Notes under the pieces: generated by a model
Told to the model about the DNA's origin: nothing
Seen by the model: the letters and a program-made list of their open reading frames with translations, nothing else
Databases searched by the model: none
NCBI RefSeq assembly: GCF_901827185.1
Contig: NZ_LR594671.1
Location: forward strand, 2,294,001-2,358,000
Origin: Variovorax sp. PBL-E5
GTDB lineage: Bacteria; Pseudomonadota; Gammaproteobacteria; Burkholderiales; Burkholderiaceae_C
DNA: 64,000 bases
Reading direction: 5' to 3'
Part shown: positions 55,860 through 64,000 of the stretch, piece after piece
Layout of the letters: every line of letters starts with the position of its first letter
How positions within the stretch are numbered: position 1 is the first letter of the stretch
Program-made: the position numbers and the translations under genes

Positions 55860-56850
55860 GTCCGCGCCGCGCTTCGCGGCCGTCGGTGCCGGTCGCATGG
55901 GGCGCGGCATCGCGATCGCCTTCGCCTATGCCGGCCATCGTATCTCGCTCATCGACCTGCGCGTGCGCGACGACGCGGCATGGCACGCACTGCGCGACGA
56001 GGCGCGCGCCGAGATCGAATCCAGCCTGCACGGCCTGGCCCGGCTCGGCGTGTTCGCCGGCGAGCAGGTGCCTGCGATCGCGGCTCGCGTCGAAATCGTG
56101 CGGGCCGACGACGCGCCGCGTGCGCTGGCAGCGGCGGAACTGGTGTTCGAAGGCGTGCCCGAAACGCTCGCCGCCAAGCGCGAGGCCTTCGCGCAGATCA
56201 ATGCGCATTGCCGCGACGATGCGATCCTCACCTCGACCACCAGCAGCATCCTGGTCACGCAGATCGCCGAGTTCGTGAAACGACCCGAGCGCTTCCTCAA
56301 CATCCATTGGCTGAATCCGGCCTACGTGATCCCGGTGGTCGAGCTGAGCCATCACGCCGGCACCGACCCGGCCGTGCTCGCGCGCGCCAGGGCGCTGATG
56401 GAATCGATCGGCAAGCTGCCCGTGGTCTGCGGCCCGACGCCGGGCTACATCGTGCCGCGGCTGCAGGCGCTGGTGATGAACGAAGCGGCGCGCATGATCG
56501 AGGAGGGCGCTGCCACCGCCGAGGAGATCGACAAGGCCACGCGCTTCGGCCTCGGCCTGCGCTTCGCGGCGCTCGGCGTGGTCGAGTTCATCGACTTCGG
56601 CGGCGCCGACATCCTGCATCACGCGAGCCGCGAGATGTCGGCCTCGATCGATGCCGCGCGCTACCAGGCGCCCGCCATCCTCGACCGCATGATGAGCGAG
56701 GGCCGCCTCGGCCTCAAGACCGGCAGCGGCTTCTACGACTACCAGGGCCGCGACGTCGCGGCCTACCGCGGCGACGTGTTGTTGCGCACGCTCGGCATGC
56801 TCAGGCATGCGGGCCTGTGGCAACCGCCCGCCGACAAGACCATCGATTGA
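55846..56850 (+). CDS. 3-hydroxyacyl-CoA dehydrogenase family protein
   Basis: 334 residues: an N-terminal NAD domain (FAAVGAGRMGRGIAIAFAYA) and a C-terminal HCDH domain. Catalytic residues are visible: Ser in STTSSILVT, His in NIHWLNPAYVIPVVEL, and Asn in VMNEAARMIEEG. Size fits 3-hydroxybutyryl-CoA or L-carnitine/gulonate-type dehydrogenases, and the CoA dependence of this one is not certain. It is the second gene of the 54786-58617 operon. Confidence 0.85.
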   Translation: MTAPESAPRFAAVGAGRMGRGIAIAFAYAGHRISLIDLRVRDDAAWHALRDEARAEIESSLHGLARLGVFAGEQVPAIAARVEIVRADDAPRALAAAELVFEGVPETLAAKREAFAQINAHCRDDAILTSTTSSILVTQIAEFVKRPERFLNIHWLNPAYVIPVVELSHHAGTDPAVLARARALMESIGKLPVVCGPTPGYIVPRLQALVMNEAARMIEEGAATAEEIDKATRFGLGLRFAALGVVEFIDFGGADILHHASREMSASIDAARYQAPAILDRMMSEGRLGLKTGSGFYDYQGRDVAAYRGDVLLRTLGMLRHAGLWQPPADKTID

Positions 56851-56860
56851 GGACCATGCC

Positions 56861-57670
56861 ATGAGCGCACCGCGCATTCGCCGCGCCTTCGCCGACCTGT
56901 CGATCGGGCAGGTCCACCATGCATCCGCCGGCGATCCGGCCGCGCCCGCGGTGCTGTTCCTGCACCAGTCGCCGCGCAGCTGGACCGAGTACCGCACGGT
57001 GCTGCCCCTCGTCGGCCAGCGCTACCACGCGATCGCGATGGACACGGTGGGCTTCGGCGATTCGGCGCCGCTGCCCTGGCCGCCGAGCATCGAGCGCTGG
57101 GCGCAGGTCGCTGCCGAGCTGCTCGATGCGCTCGGCATTCGCCGTGCGCATGTCGTGGGCCATCACACCGGCGGCGTCATCGCCGTCGAGCTGGCCGCGG
57201 CCTTTCCCGAGCGCGTCGCCTCGCTGGTGCTCTCGTCCACGCCGTTCACCGACGAGGCTTTCCGCCGTGCGCGCGCCGGGCGGCCGCCGATCGATGCGGT
57301 CGAACGCCGCGAAGACGGCGCGCACCTGATGCAGATGTGGCGCAACCGGCAATCCTTCTATCCGAAGGGACGGCCCGATCTGCTGGAGGCTTTCGTGCTC
57401 GACGGCCTGAAGGCATCGGGCGACATCGAGGGCGGACATCGCGCGGTGGCCTCGTACCGCATGGAAGACCGCATCGGCCGCGTCACGCAACCGGTGCTCG
57501 TCGTGCGCGCGCCGGACGATCCGTTCGCGTCGCCACATGCCGCCGAGCTGGCCGCGCACCTGCATGACGCGCGTGTCGTCGACATCGAGGGCGGCATGGT
57601 GCCGCTGCCCGACCAGTTGCCCGAGGCCTTCGCGCGCGCGGTGCTCGATTTCCTGGACGGCCTGCGATGA
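56861..57670 (+). CDS. Alpha/beta-hydrolase fold protein lacking the canonical catalytic triad
   Basis: 269 residues. The overall fold is clear (LFLHQSPRSW oxyanion region, SLVLSSTPF, VLVVRAPDDPF). At the nucleophile elbow, where G-x-Ser-x-G is expected, the sequence is GHHTGG, so His replaces the nucleophile. The usual C-terminal catalytic His block reads EGGMVPLPDQ, without His. The protein may catalyse a non-hydrolytic reaction or be inactive. It is 10 bp after the previous gene and overlaps the next by 4. Confidence 0.8.
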   Translation: MSAPRIRRAFADLSIGQVHHASAGDPAAPAVLFLHQSPRSWTEYRTVLPLVGQRYHAIAMDTVGFGDSAPLPWPPSIERWAQVAAELLDALGIRRAHVVGHHTGGVIAVELAAAFPERVASLVLSSTPFTDEAFRRARAGRPPIDAVERREDGAHLMQMWRNRQSFYPKGRPDLLEAFVLDGLKASGDIEGGHRAVASYRMEDRIGRVTQPVLVVRAPDDPFASPHAAELAAHLHDARVVDIEGGMVPLPDQLPEAFARAVLDFLDGLR

Positions 57671-58617
57671 AGGCCGTGCGCATCCACGGCTGGAGCCAGC
57701 CGCCTTCGATCGAAGAGATCGATCCGCCTGCGCGCAGCGCAGGACGGAGCCTCGTGCGGATGCAGGCGGCGACGGTCGGCCACATCGACCGCACGGTCTG
57801 GGGCGGACGCTTTCTGCGGCATCCGCCGCTGCCCTATGTGCCCGGCGTCGAAGCGGCCGGCATCGTGATCGAGAGCGATCGCTTCCAGGCTGGCCAGCGC
57901 GTCTGGCTGCGCGGCGCCGGTCTCGGCACGCTGACTGACGGCACCTGGCGCGAATGCATCGCCGCGCCCGACGAAGCGCTCGGCCTCCTGCCCGACAACG
58001 TCCCGATGCCGCTCGGCGCGGCCTTCTTCTCGCCCTGCACCTCGGCCTGGGTCGCGCTGCATGAGATCGCCAAACTCCAGGCTGGCGAGCGCGTGCTCGT
58101 GACGGGGGCCACCGGCGCGGTCGGATCGCTGGTCCTGCAACTGGCGCTCGAACTCGGCGCGAAGGCGAGCGCGGTCGTGAGCGACGCGGCCGCTGCGGCC
58201 GCGCTGCCGGCTGGTGTGGACGCCGTGGTGTTCGACGGCGCAGCCGACGCGCTGTCCGGGCTCGGTGTCGATGCGCTGATCGACACGGTCGGCGGACCGG
58301 TGCTGGCGGCCGCGCTGCCGGCAGTCGTCGCCGGCGGTCGCGCGGTGCTGATCGGTTACACCGCCGGCAACGAACTCAGGCTGGAGCTCGCGAACTTCAT
58401 GCTGCGCGACGTCAGCCTGCTGCCGCTCAACATGTTCCGGCGCGATGCCGTCGGCCGCGCGATGGCGCCGGCCTTGCTGGCGCGATTGGGCGATGGCCGC
58501 CTGCGGCTCGAGGTTCGAAGCTTCGCGCTGTCCGAAGCGGCGAGCGCGCTCGAATGGATCGCGCAGCGCGGGCACCGCGGCCGCGCGGTGCTGGTGCCGG
58601 ACCCCGCTGTCGCGTGA
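57667..58617 (+). CDS. Quinone-oxidoreductase-like medium-chain reductase (zinc-less)
   Basis: 316 residues. A GroES-like N-terminal domain leads to VLVTGATGAVGSLVLQLAL, the NADPH-binding loop of the quinone oxidoreductase branch. Zinc ligands of alcohol dehydrogenases are absent. It probably reduces an enoyl or quinone substrate arising in this operon. It overlaps the hydrolase gene by 4 bp and is the last of four coupled genes. Confidence 0.85.
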   Translation: MKAVRIHGWSQPPSIEEIDPPARSAGRSLVRMQAATVGHIDRTVWGGRFLRHPPLPYVPGVEAAGIVIESDRFQAGQRVWLRGAGLGTLTDGTWRECIAAPDEALGLLPDNVPMPLGAAFFSPCTSAWVALHEIAKLQAGERVLVTGATGAVGSLVLQLALELGAKASAVVSDAAAAAALPAGVDAVVFDGAADALSGLGVDALIDTVGGPVLAAALPAVVAGGRAVLIGYTAGNELRLELANFMLRDVSLLPLNMFRRDAVGRAMAPALLARLGDGRLRLEVRSFALSEAASALEWIAQRGHRGRAVLVPDPAVA

Positions 58618-58645
58618 TCGCGTGAGCACGGCGCTCTGCGTCGTG

Positions 58646-59248
58646 CTACGGCTTCACGAGCGTCGCGATGTCGGCGGCCACCTGGCGTGAATTCATGATG
58701 ACGGTGTGGAAGGTCGGCAGCAGTTGCAGGGGCATCGATCCCAGCTGCACCTCCTTCACCGAGACGATGCCGTCATTCAGTTCGTTGCCGAACAGCGTCC
58801 ACCGGCCGCGCGGACCCTTGGTGCCCGCATAGATGCGCAAGGGAATGTCCGGAATCGGCAGGCCTTCCATGAAATCGCGGCGTGCCAGCAACTGGCCCAT
58901 CTCGCCCGTCAGCAAGCGAAACAGCCACCACTTGGACAGCTTGACCGCGAAGCGGGAGGCCGTGCTCGGCGGCGCGAGGAAGACGCCGAGTTCCGGCGCG
59001 CATGCCAGGCCCGGCAGCGCTGCCCTGAGCAGGACACCGCCCAGCGAATGCCCCACGACGATGAAGCGCTCGCCCTGCGTGCGCGCGGCGATGAATCTGC
59101 GCAGACGCTCGACACAAGGGCGCCAGCGCTCGAACGCGGCCGAATAGCCGAACAGATGGGTGGTCATGCCGGCCGAGCGCAAGCGCCCGGCGAGCAGCAG
59201 CATCGATGCGGATGTGCGCCCCAGGCCGTGAACCAGGATGACATGCAT
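58646..59248 (-). CDS. Alpha/beta hydrolase (lipase-like)
   Basis: 200 residues, unlike the gene at 56861 with an intact nucleophile motif GHSLGG (VVGHSLGGVLLRAALPG). It opens MHVILVHGLGRTSASML. A His near the C-terminus (TFHTVIMN) could complete the triad. It resembles small bacterial lipase/esterase proteins. It starts 4 bp after the cupin gene stop, so the two are co-transcribed. Confidence 0.85.
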   Translation of the reverse strand: MHVILVHGLGRTSASMLLLAGRLRSAGMTTHLFGYSAAFERWRPCVERLRRFIAARTQGERFIVVGHSLGGVLLRAALPGLACAPELGVFLAPPSTASRFAVKLSKWWLFRLLTGEMGQLLARRDFMEGLPIPDIPLRIYAGTKGPRGRWTLFGNELNDGIVSVKEVQLGSMPLQLLPTFHTVIMNSRQVAADIATLVKP

Positions 59249-59252
59249 CGAC

Positions 59253-59663
59253 TCAGGTCTCGCGGCGCTCCATGCGATAGGGCCGGACCTTGTCCTGCTC
59301 GGCCGGGTCGTTGCGCGACACGATGGCGCGCGCCGGCTCCGTAGCACTGAGGTTGATTGCGACGTGCGGCACGTCGGGTGGAATGAACAGGAAGTCGCCG
59401 GCCTCGCTGATCACCGATTGCGCCAGCCCATCGCCGTACAGCGTCTCGACGCGCCCCTGCAGCACGTAGATCGCCGTTTCATGGCCCTCGTGAAGATGCG
59501 GCTCGGAGCGCGCGCCCGGCGGAATCACCACCAGATGCATCGACAGCCCGAGCGCGCCGGCGCTGTGGCCGGAGATGCCGATGAAGTAGGGCAGGCCCTG
59601 GCTCGTGAGCACCTTGCGGTCGGGGCTGATGGCCGTGACCGAGCGCGTTGAAGCGGATTGCAT
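59253..59663 (-). CDS. Cupin domain protein
   Basis: 136 residues, one cupin barrel. Motif 1 is PHLHEGHETAIYVLQGRVE with three histidines and a glutamate-like position, and motif 2 is GDFLFIPPDVPHVAINLS. Metal ligands are intact. Its substrate is unknown. It is 95 bp downstream of the MarR gene and probably part of its operon. Confidence 0.85.
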   Translation of the reverse strand: MQSASTRSVTAISPDRKVLTSQGLPYFIGISGHSAGALGLSMHLVVIPPGARSEPHLHEGHETAIYVLQGRVETLYGDGLAQSVISEAGDFLFIPPDVPHVAINLSATEPARAIVSRNDPAEQDKVRPYRMERRET

Positions 59664-59758
59664 GGAATTTCTCCTGCCGTACCAAGGAACGGAGATGGTG
59701 CCAGATCGGCCCGCTGGCGCTCAAGATGTTTCGTGGCGCGGCGTCACCGTGCGCTGTC

Positions 59759-60292
59759 TCACTCGTCCTCTTGCGTCTCTTCCGAGGGCGCGTTCTCGTG
59801 CAGCTCGATCATCCGCCGCAGCGTGGTCTTCAGCGCCTCGGCGCTGGCCAGGCCGAAGGGCTCCAGCACGCGGTGCTCGTGCTCGCGCGCGAGTTCCATC
59901 AGCCGCTTCACCGTGCGCTCGCCGGCTTCGGTGATGCGCACCAGCGTGATGCGGCGGTCACTGTCGTGGGGCAGGCGCTCGACATGGCCGCTGGCGCTCA
60001 TGCGGTCGAGCATGCGCGTGACCGTCGGCTGCTTCATCACCGCCACCTGCGCCAGCCGGCCGATGCTCATCGCATCGCCGCCGGCCAGTGTCGCCATCAC
60101 GCGCCACTCCGAGACCGAGAAACCGTGCTCGCGCGCGACCTTGTGGAATTCCGACGAGATCAGGTGGCTGGCCTGCGCCAGCAGCGCCGGCAGGTAATCG
60201 TCCACGAAGCGCCGGGGCACGGCCGCTGCGGCCGCCGTGCCGTTGCGCGGCAGCTTGGCGGGCACATTGCTTGCGTGTCTAGGGTTATTCAT
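59759..60292 (-). CDS. MarR family transcriptional regulator
   Basis: 177 residues. The winged helix (SVSEWRVMATLAGGDAMSIG, then MKQPTVTRMLDRMSASGHVE, with the wing DSDRRITLVRIT) is preceded by a 35-residue Ala/Arg-rich tail. It is divergent from the iorA-type gene with 74 bp between starts. An inverted repeat TTCT-AA-AGAA in that gap is a candidate operator. MarR proteins usually respond to aromatic ligands, consistent with control of an aryl-pyruvate oxidoreductase. Confidence 0.9.
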   Translation of the reverse strand: MNNPRHASNVPAKLPRNGTAAAAAVPRRFVDDYLPALLAQASHLISSEFHKVAREHGFSVSEWRVMATLAGGDAMSIGRLAQVAVMKQPTVTRMLDRMSASGHVERLPHDSDRRITLVRITEAGERTVKRLMELAREHEHRVLEPFGLASAEALKTTLRRMIELHENAPSEETQEDE

Positions 60293-60312
60293 GATTGTGG
60301 ATAGATTGACTT

Positions 60313-60322
60313 CTAAAGAATA
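60313..60322. promoter_or_regulatory. Candidate MarR operator (TTCT-AA-AGAA)
   Basis: A short perfect inverted repeat in the 74-bp gap between the divergent MarR and iorA-type starts, beside TTGACT and TATATT-like hexamers on opposite strands. Short and therefore weak evidence. Confidence 0.35.
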
Positions 60323-60366
60323 TACGCACTTCGGTCCAATCGGTCCGAGGGTTTTCAAGGAGCATC

Positions 60367-62544
60367 ATGGCTGAACGGTCCTTTGTCGAGGAAGTGAAGA
60401 AACTGCGGCTCGGCGCCGGCGAGGTCTTCAGCGGCGAAGGCATCCTGGCGGTGACCAAGGCGCTGCTGGAGTCCGGCGTCGCCTACGTGGCCGGCTACCA
60501 GGGCGCGCCGATCTCGCATTTGATGGACGTGCTGGCCGACGCGCAGGACATCCTCGCGGAGCAGGGCATCCGCTTCGAGAACAGCGCCAGCGAAGCCACC
60601 GCCGCCGCGACGCTGGCCGCCTCGGTCAACTACCCGCTGCGCGGCGCGGTCACCTTCAAGGCCACGGTGGGTACCAACGTGGCGTCCGATGCGTTGGCCA
60701 ACCTTGCCTCGGGCGGCGTGAAGGGTGGCGCGCTGGTGATCGTCGGCGAAGATTACGGCGAAGGCTCGTCGATCATGCAGGAGCGCAGCCATGCCTTCGC
60801 GATGAAGTCGCAGATCTGGCTGCTCGATCCGCGGCCCAACCTGCCGTCCATCGTCGAGGCGGTCAAGCAGGGCTTCGAGCTCTCGGAGGCCAGCAGCACG
60901 CCGGTGATGCTGCAGCTGCGCATCCGCGCCTGCCACGTGCATGGCCAGTTCGTCGCCTCGGACAACCGGCCCTCCGCCTTCACGCTGAAGGAGGCGCTCG
61001 AAAGCCCGCAGCGCGACACCAGCCGCATCGTGCTGCCGCCCGCGAGCTTCACGCACGAGCAGGAAAAGGTGCAGGACCGCTGGCCCGCGGCCGTGCGTTT
61101 CATCGAGGCGCGCCGGCTCAACGAATTCTTCGCCGAAGATGCCGACGACATCGGCGTCATCGTCCAGGGCGGCAGCTACAACACGCTGGTGCGCGTGCTC
61201 GAGCGGCTCGGCCTGGCCGACGTCTACGGCCAATCGAAGGTGCCGCTCTACGTGATGAACGTCGCCTACCCGGTGATCGACAGCGAGGTCGTGCGCTTCT
61301 GCAAGAACAAGCGCGCCGTGCTGCTGGTCGAGGAAGGCCAGCCCAATTTCGTCGAGCAGAACCTCGCATCCATCCTGCGCCAGGCCGGCGTCGGCGCCGC
61401 GCTGCACGGCAAGGACATGCTGCCGGTCGCCGGCGAATACACGGCGGCCGCGGTGCTCAAGGGCGCGCGCGCCTTCTTCGAGTGCTACGAGCGCGTGCCG
61501 CCATTGCCCGCGCCGCCACGCAAGATCATCCCGCTGACCGCGGTGGCGCCGATCGGGGTCGATTCGGCGCCGGAGCCCTCGCGCCCGATCGAGGAGACCG
61601 TGCATGCGCGCCCGCCGGGCTTCTGCACCGGCTGCCCCGAGCGGCCGATCTTCAGCGCGATGAAGCTGGTCGAGCGCGAGCTCGGCCCGCACCACATCAG
61701 CGCCGACATCGGCTGCCATCTGTTCTCGATCCTGCCGCCCTTCAACCTCGGCAACACCACCATGGGCTACGGCCTCGGCTCGGCCGGCGCCGCGGCGCTC
61801 AACGTGCCGGCCGGCAAGCGCGCGATCTCGATGATGGGCGACGGCGGCTTCTGGCACAACGGCCTGACGAGCGGCGTCGCCAACGCGGTCTTCAACCGCA
61901 GCGACAACCTCACGATCGTGGTCGACAACAACTACACCTCGGCCACCGGCGGACAGGACGTGCTGTCGTCCGCCGCGATCAATCCGACGCGCAGCACCGG
62001 CCACGCGATCGAGCAGGCGGTGCGCGGTGTCGGCGTCAAGTGGGTGAAGACCTTGCGCCGCACCTACGACATCGAAGGCATGCGCGATGCGTTGCGCGAA
62101 GCGCTGACGACAACGGAGAAGGGCCCGAAGGTCCTGATCGCGCAATCCGAATGCATGCTCAACAAGCAGCGCCGCGAAAAACCGCTGGTGCGCAAGGCGA
62201 TCGCCGACGGCAAGCGCATGGTGCGCGAGAAGTTCGGCGTCGATGCCGACACCTGCACCGGCGACCATTCGTGCATTCGCCTCTCGGGCTGTCCTTCGCT
62301 GTCGATCAAGCCCAATCCCGACCCCTTGCGCACCGACCCGATCGCGACGGTGCTCGACAGCTGCGTGGGCTGCGGCGTCTGCGGCGAGGTCTCGCATGCG
62401 GCCGTGCTGTGCCCCTCGTTCTACAAGGCGCAGATCGTCAGCAACCCGAACGGCTGGGATCGCTTTCGCGAACGCGTGCGCGCGGCCGTGATCGGCTGGC
62501 TGCAGCGCGGCGATGCGCGGCGGCGCGAACGGATGGCGTTCTGA
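60367..62544 (+). CDS. iorA: Indolepyruvate ferredoxin oxidoreductase, alpha subunit
   Basis: 725 residues. The N-terminal pyrimidine-binding domain begins GEGILAVTKALLESGVAYVA. The TPP-pyrophosphate domain has GDGGFWHNGLTSGV and VVDNNYTSATGGQ. The C-terminus carries iron-sulfur cysteines, CTGDHSCIRLSGCPSL and SCVGCGVCGE...LCPS. The enzyme decarboxylates aryl-pyruvates to aryl-acetyl-CoA, passing electrons to ferredoxin. GGAG precedes the ATG. The beta subunit gene follows by 2 bp. Confidence 0.92.
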   Translation: MAERSFVEEVKKLRLGAGEVFSGEGILAVTKALLESGVAYVAGYQGAPISHLMDVLADAQDILAEQGIRFENSASEATAAATLAASVNYPLRGAVTFKATVGTNVASDALANLASGGVKGGALVIVGEDYGEGSSIMQERSHAFAMKSQIWLLDPRPNLPSIVEAVKQGFELSEASSTPVMLQLRIRACHVHGQFVASDNRPSAFTLKEALESPQRDTSRIVLPPASFTHEQEKVQDRWPAAVRFIEARRLNEFFAEDADDIGVIVQGGSYNTLVRVLERLGLADVYGQSKVPLYVMNVAYPVIDSEVVRFCKNKRAVLLVEEGQPNFVEQNLASILRQAGVGAALHGKDMLPVAGEYTAAAVLKGARAFFECYERVPPLPAPPRKIIPLTAVAPIGVDSAPEPSRPIEETVHARPPGFCTGCPERPIFSAMKLVERELGPHHISADIGCHLFSILPPFNLGNTTMGYGLGSAGAAALNVPAGKRAISMMGDGGFWHNGLTSGVANAVFNRSDNLTIVVDNNYTSATGGQDVLSSAAINPTRSTGHAIEQAVRGVGVKWVKTLRRTYDIEGMRDALREALTTTEKGPKVLIAQSECMLNKQRREKPLVRKAIADGKRMVREKFGVDADTCTGDHSCIRLSGCPSLSIKPNPDPLRTDPIATVLDSCVGCGVCGEVSHAAVLCPSFYKAQIVSNPNGWDRFRERVRAAVIGWLQRGDARRRERMAF

Positions 62545-62546
62545 CC

Positions 62547-64000
62547 ATGGCAACTCAACCTATCAAGATTGCGATCCTTGCCATGGGCGGCGAGGGCGGC
62601 GGCGTACTGGCCGATTGGATCGTCGATCTCGGCGAACACAACGGCTTCATCGCGCAGACCACCTCGGTGCCCGGCGTCGCGCAGCGCACCGGCGCGACCA
62701 TCTACTACGTCGAGCTCTATCCCGGCGCGCAGGCCGCGGCCGATGGTGGCCAGCCGGTGCTGGCGCTGATGCCGTTGCCCGGCGACGTCGACATCGTGCT
62801 GGCCTCCGAGCTGATGGAAGCCGGCCGCGCGGTGCAGCGCGGACTGGTCACGCGCGATCGCACGACGCTGATCGCCTCGACCCACCGCGTCTACTCGATC
62901 GCCGAGAAAAGCGCGATGGGCGACGGCCGCGTCGATAGCGCGCAGCTGCTCGCGCATGCCGACGGCGCCGCCAAGCGCTTCATCCGTTTCGACATGGCCG
63001 AGGCCGCCGAACGCGCGGGCAGCGTGATCAGCGCCGTGCTGTTCGGTGCGCTCGCGGGCGCCGGCGTGCTGCCCTTCGGCCGGGCGCAGTTCGAGGCCAC
63101 GGTGGAGCGCGGCGGCGTCGGCGTGAAGCCCAGCCTCAAAGCCTTCGGCGCTGCCTTCGATCGCGCGCAGAAAGCGCCGGACGCCGACGCATCGGAGACC
63201 GCGCCGCCGCCGGCCGCCAAGCCCGCGCCGCAGCCTCGCGATCCCGCCGTGCGCGCGCTGGTGGAGCGCGTGCAGCAGTTTCCGGCCTCGGCGCACGAGA
63301 TCCTGTTCGAAGGCGTGCGCCGCCTGATCGACTACCAGGACCCGGCCTATGCCGGCACCTACCTCGACCGCATGCAGAAGATCCATGCGCTGCAAGCGAA
63401 CGACGACGGCCGCCTCGCTGAAACGACCGCGCGCCATCTCGCGCTCTGGATGTCCTACGAGGACACGGCCCGCGTCGCCGCGCTGAAGACCCGCGCGACG
63501 CGCTTCGAGCGCGTGCGCGGCGAGGCGCGCGTGCAGTCCGGCCAGGTGCTGGCCATCAACGAATACATGCATCCGCGCCTGCAGGAAATCTGCGAAACGC
63601 TGCCCGGCGGCATCGGCCGCTGGCTGATGAATTCGAGCGCCCCGCGCCGGCTGGTCGAGCGCTTCACGAAGAAGGGCCGCGTGATCCAGACCAGCTCGCT
63701 GCACGGCTTCCTGATGCTGCGCTGCGTGGCCGGCATGAAGCGCTGGCGCCGCTCGACGATGCGCTTCACCGAGGAGAACCGGCTCATCGAGCAATGGCTG
63801 GCGCGCATCGCGCAGACGGCCGCCTTCAATCCTGCGCTGGCGGTCGAGATCGCGGAATGCCAGCGCCTCGTCAAGGGCTACAGCGACACCCACGAGCGCG
63901 GCCTGCGCAACTACGAGGTCGTGATGGAAGCTGCGCAGCGCGCCGGCACCGCGCTGGCGCCGGCCACGCTGCGCGAACTGCGCGACGCGGCGCTGGCCGA
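62547..64000 (+). CDS. Indolepyruvate oxidoreductase beta subunit family protein (partial, with DUF6537-like C-terminal part)
   Basis: Open from the ATG at 62547 to the right edge (484 codons, no stop seen). The first 180 residues are the gamma-type pyruvate oxidoreductase domain (IAILAMGGEGGGVLADWIVD, then TTSVPGVAQRTGATIYYVEL). From about residue 230 a longer helical region follows (VERVQQFPASAHEILFEGVR, YAGTYLDRMQKIHAL) like the DUF6537 extension of long IorB proteins. It forms the complex with the preceding subunit. Confidence 0.9.
   Translation, partial: MATQPIKIAILAMGGEGGGVLADWIVDLGEHNGFIAQTTSVPGVAQRTGATIYYVELYPGAQAAADGGQPVLALMPLPGDVDIVLASELMEAGRAVQRGLVTRDRTTLIASTHRVYSIAEKSAMGDGRVDSAQLLAHADGAAKRFIRFDMAEAAERAGSVISAVLFGALAGAGVLPFGRAQFEATVERGGVGVKPSLKAFGAAFDRAQKAPDADASETAPPPAAKPAPQPRDPAVRALVERVQQFPASAHEILFEGVRRLIDYQDPAYAGTYLDRMQKIHALQANDDGRLAETTARHLALWMSYEDTARVAALKTRATRFERVRGEARVQSGQVLAINEYMHPRLQEICETLPGGIGRWLMNSSAPRRLVERFTKKGRVIQTSSLHGFLMLRCVAGMKRWRRSTMRFTEENRLIEQWLARIAQTAAFNPALAVEIAECQRLVKGYSDTHERGLRNYEVVMEAAQRAGTALAPATLRELRDAALA

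Noticed and set aside
62421..63893. A 490-codon antisense frame over the end of iorA and the IorB gene
   Set aside because: The plus strand gives a continuous IorB-family protein from 62547 to the edge; the antisense product is Arg/Ala/Gly-rich without family motifs.
59759..64000. Auxin (indole-acetate) degradation locus as in plant-associated Variovorax
   Set aside because: A MarR gene is present, but no ring-hydroxylating dioxygenase or other diagnostic auxin-degradation gene lies in the window.

Overview
The window is GC-rich (about two thirds G+C), gene-dense and typical of a Burkholderiales chromosome, most likely Comamonadaceae and Variovorax-like. Pointers are ybgC-tolQRA, a ribD-ribE-ribBX-ribH-nusB-aminotransferase string, a type IV minor-pilin/PilY1 operon beside nrdR-glyA, and paired cyclophilins next to lpxH and cysS. 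The genus is inferred from gene content and codon use; there is no rRNA in the window.

Layout. 1-4.1 kb: end of a renalase-like flavoprotein, a LysR regulator and a divergent pirin-DoxX-flavodoxin-pirin cluster. 4.1-8.5 kb: trhO and divergent dnaE. 8.5-16.4 kb, minus strand: ybgC-tolQRA, then riboflavin synthesis with nusB and an aminotransferase. 16.5-23.3 kb: minor pilins fimT-pilVWX, pilY1 and pilE. 23.3-26.1 kb, minus strand: nrdR, glyA behind a ZTP-type riboswitch, and a membrane-anchored transglycosylase. 26.1-26.65 kb has no protein gene but carries a promoter-hairpins-terminator unit that looks like an unassigned structured RNA. 26.65-33.4 kb: two very large proteins (DUF748/AsmA-like and DUF349). 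33.4-42.4 kb: housekeeping genes (mtfA, lpxH, two cyclophilins, a TPR protein, cysS, a DNA glycosylase, accA, tilS, lysC, tRNA-Ser).

42.6-64 kb is accessory. It holds an acyltransferase of lower GC; a LacI-controlled locus combining a tetritol-dehydrogenase-like enzyme, an FGGY kinase, a cytosolic sulfatase and a NitT/TauT-type ABC importer; a tiny secreted His/Cys peptide; FHA and nuclease genes; an operon with an opine-dehydrogenase-family enzyme; and a MarR-flanked indolepyruvate:ferredoxin oxidoreductase pair that runs off the right edge.

The most promising uncharacterised system is 43.8-52.6 kb. Read together, its genes suggest import of an anionic sulfated polyol or sugar, cytosolic desulfation, oxidation to a ketose and phosphorylation, under a carbohydrate-type (LacI) repressor with a perfect 16-bp palindromic operator. 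This is an inference from gene content; the substrate is unknown.
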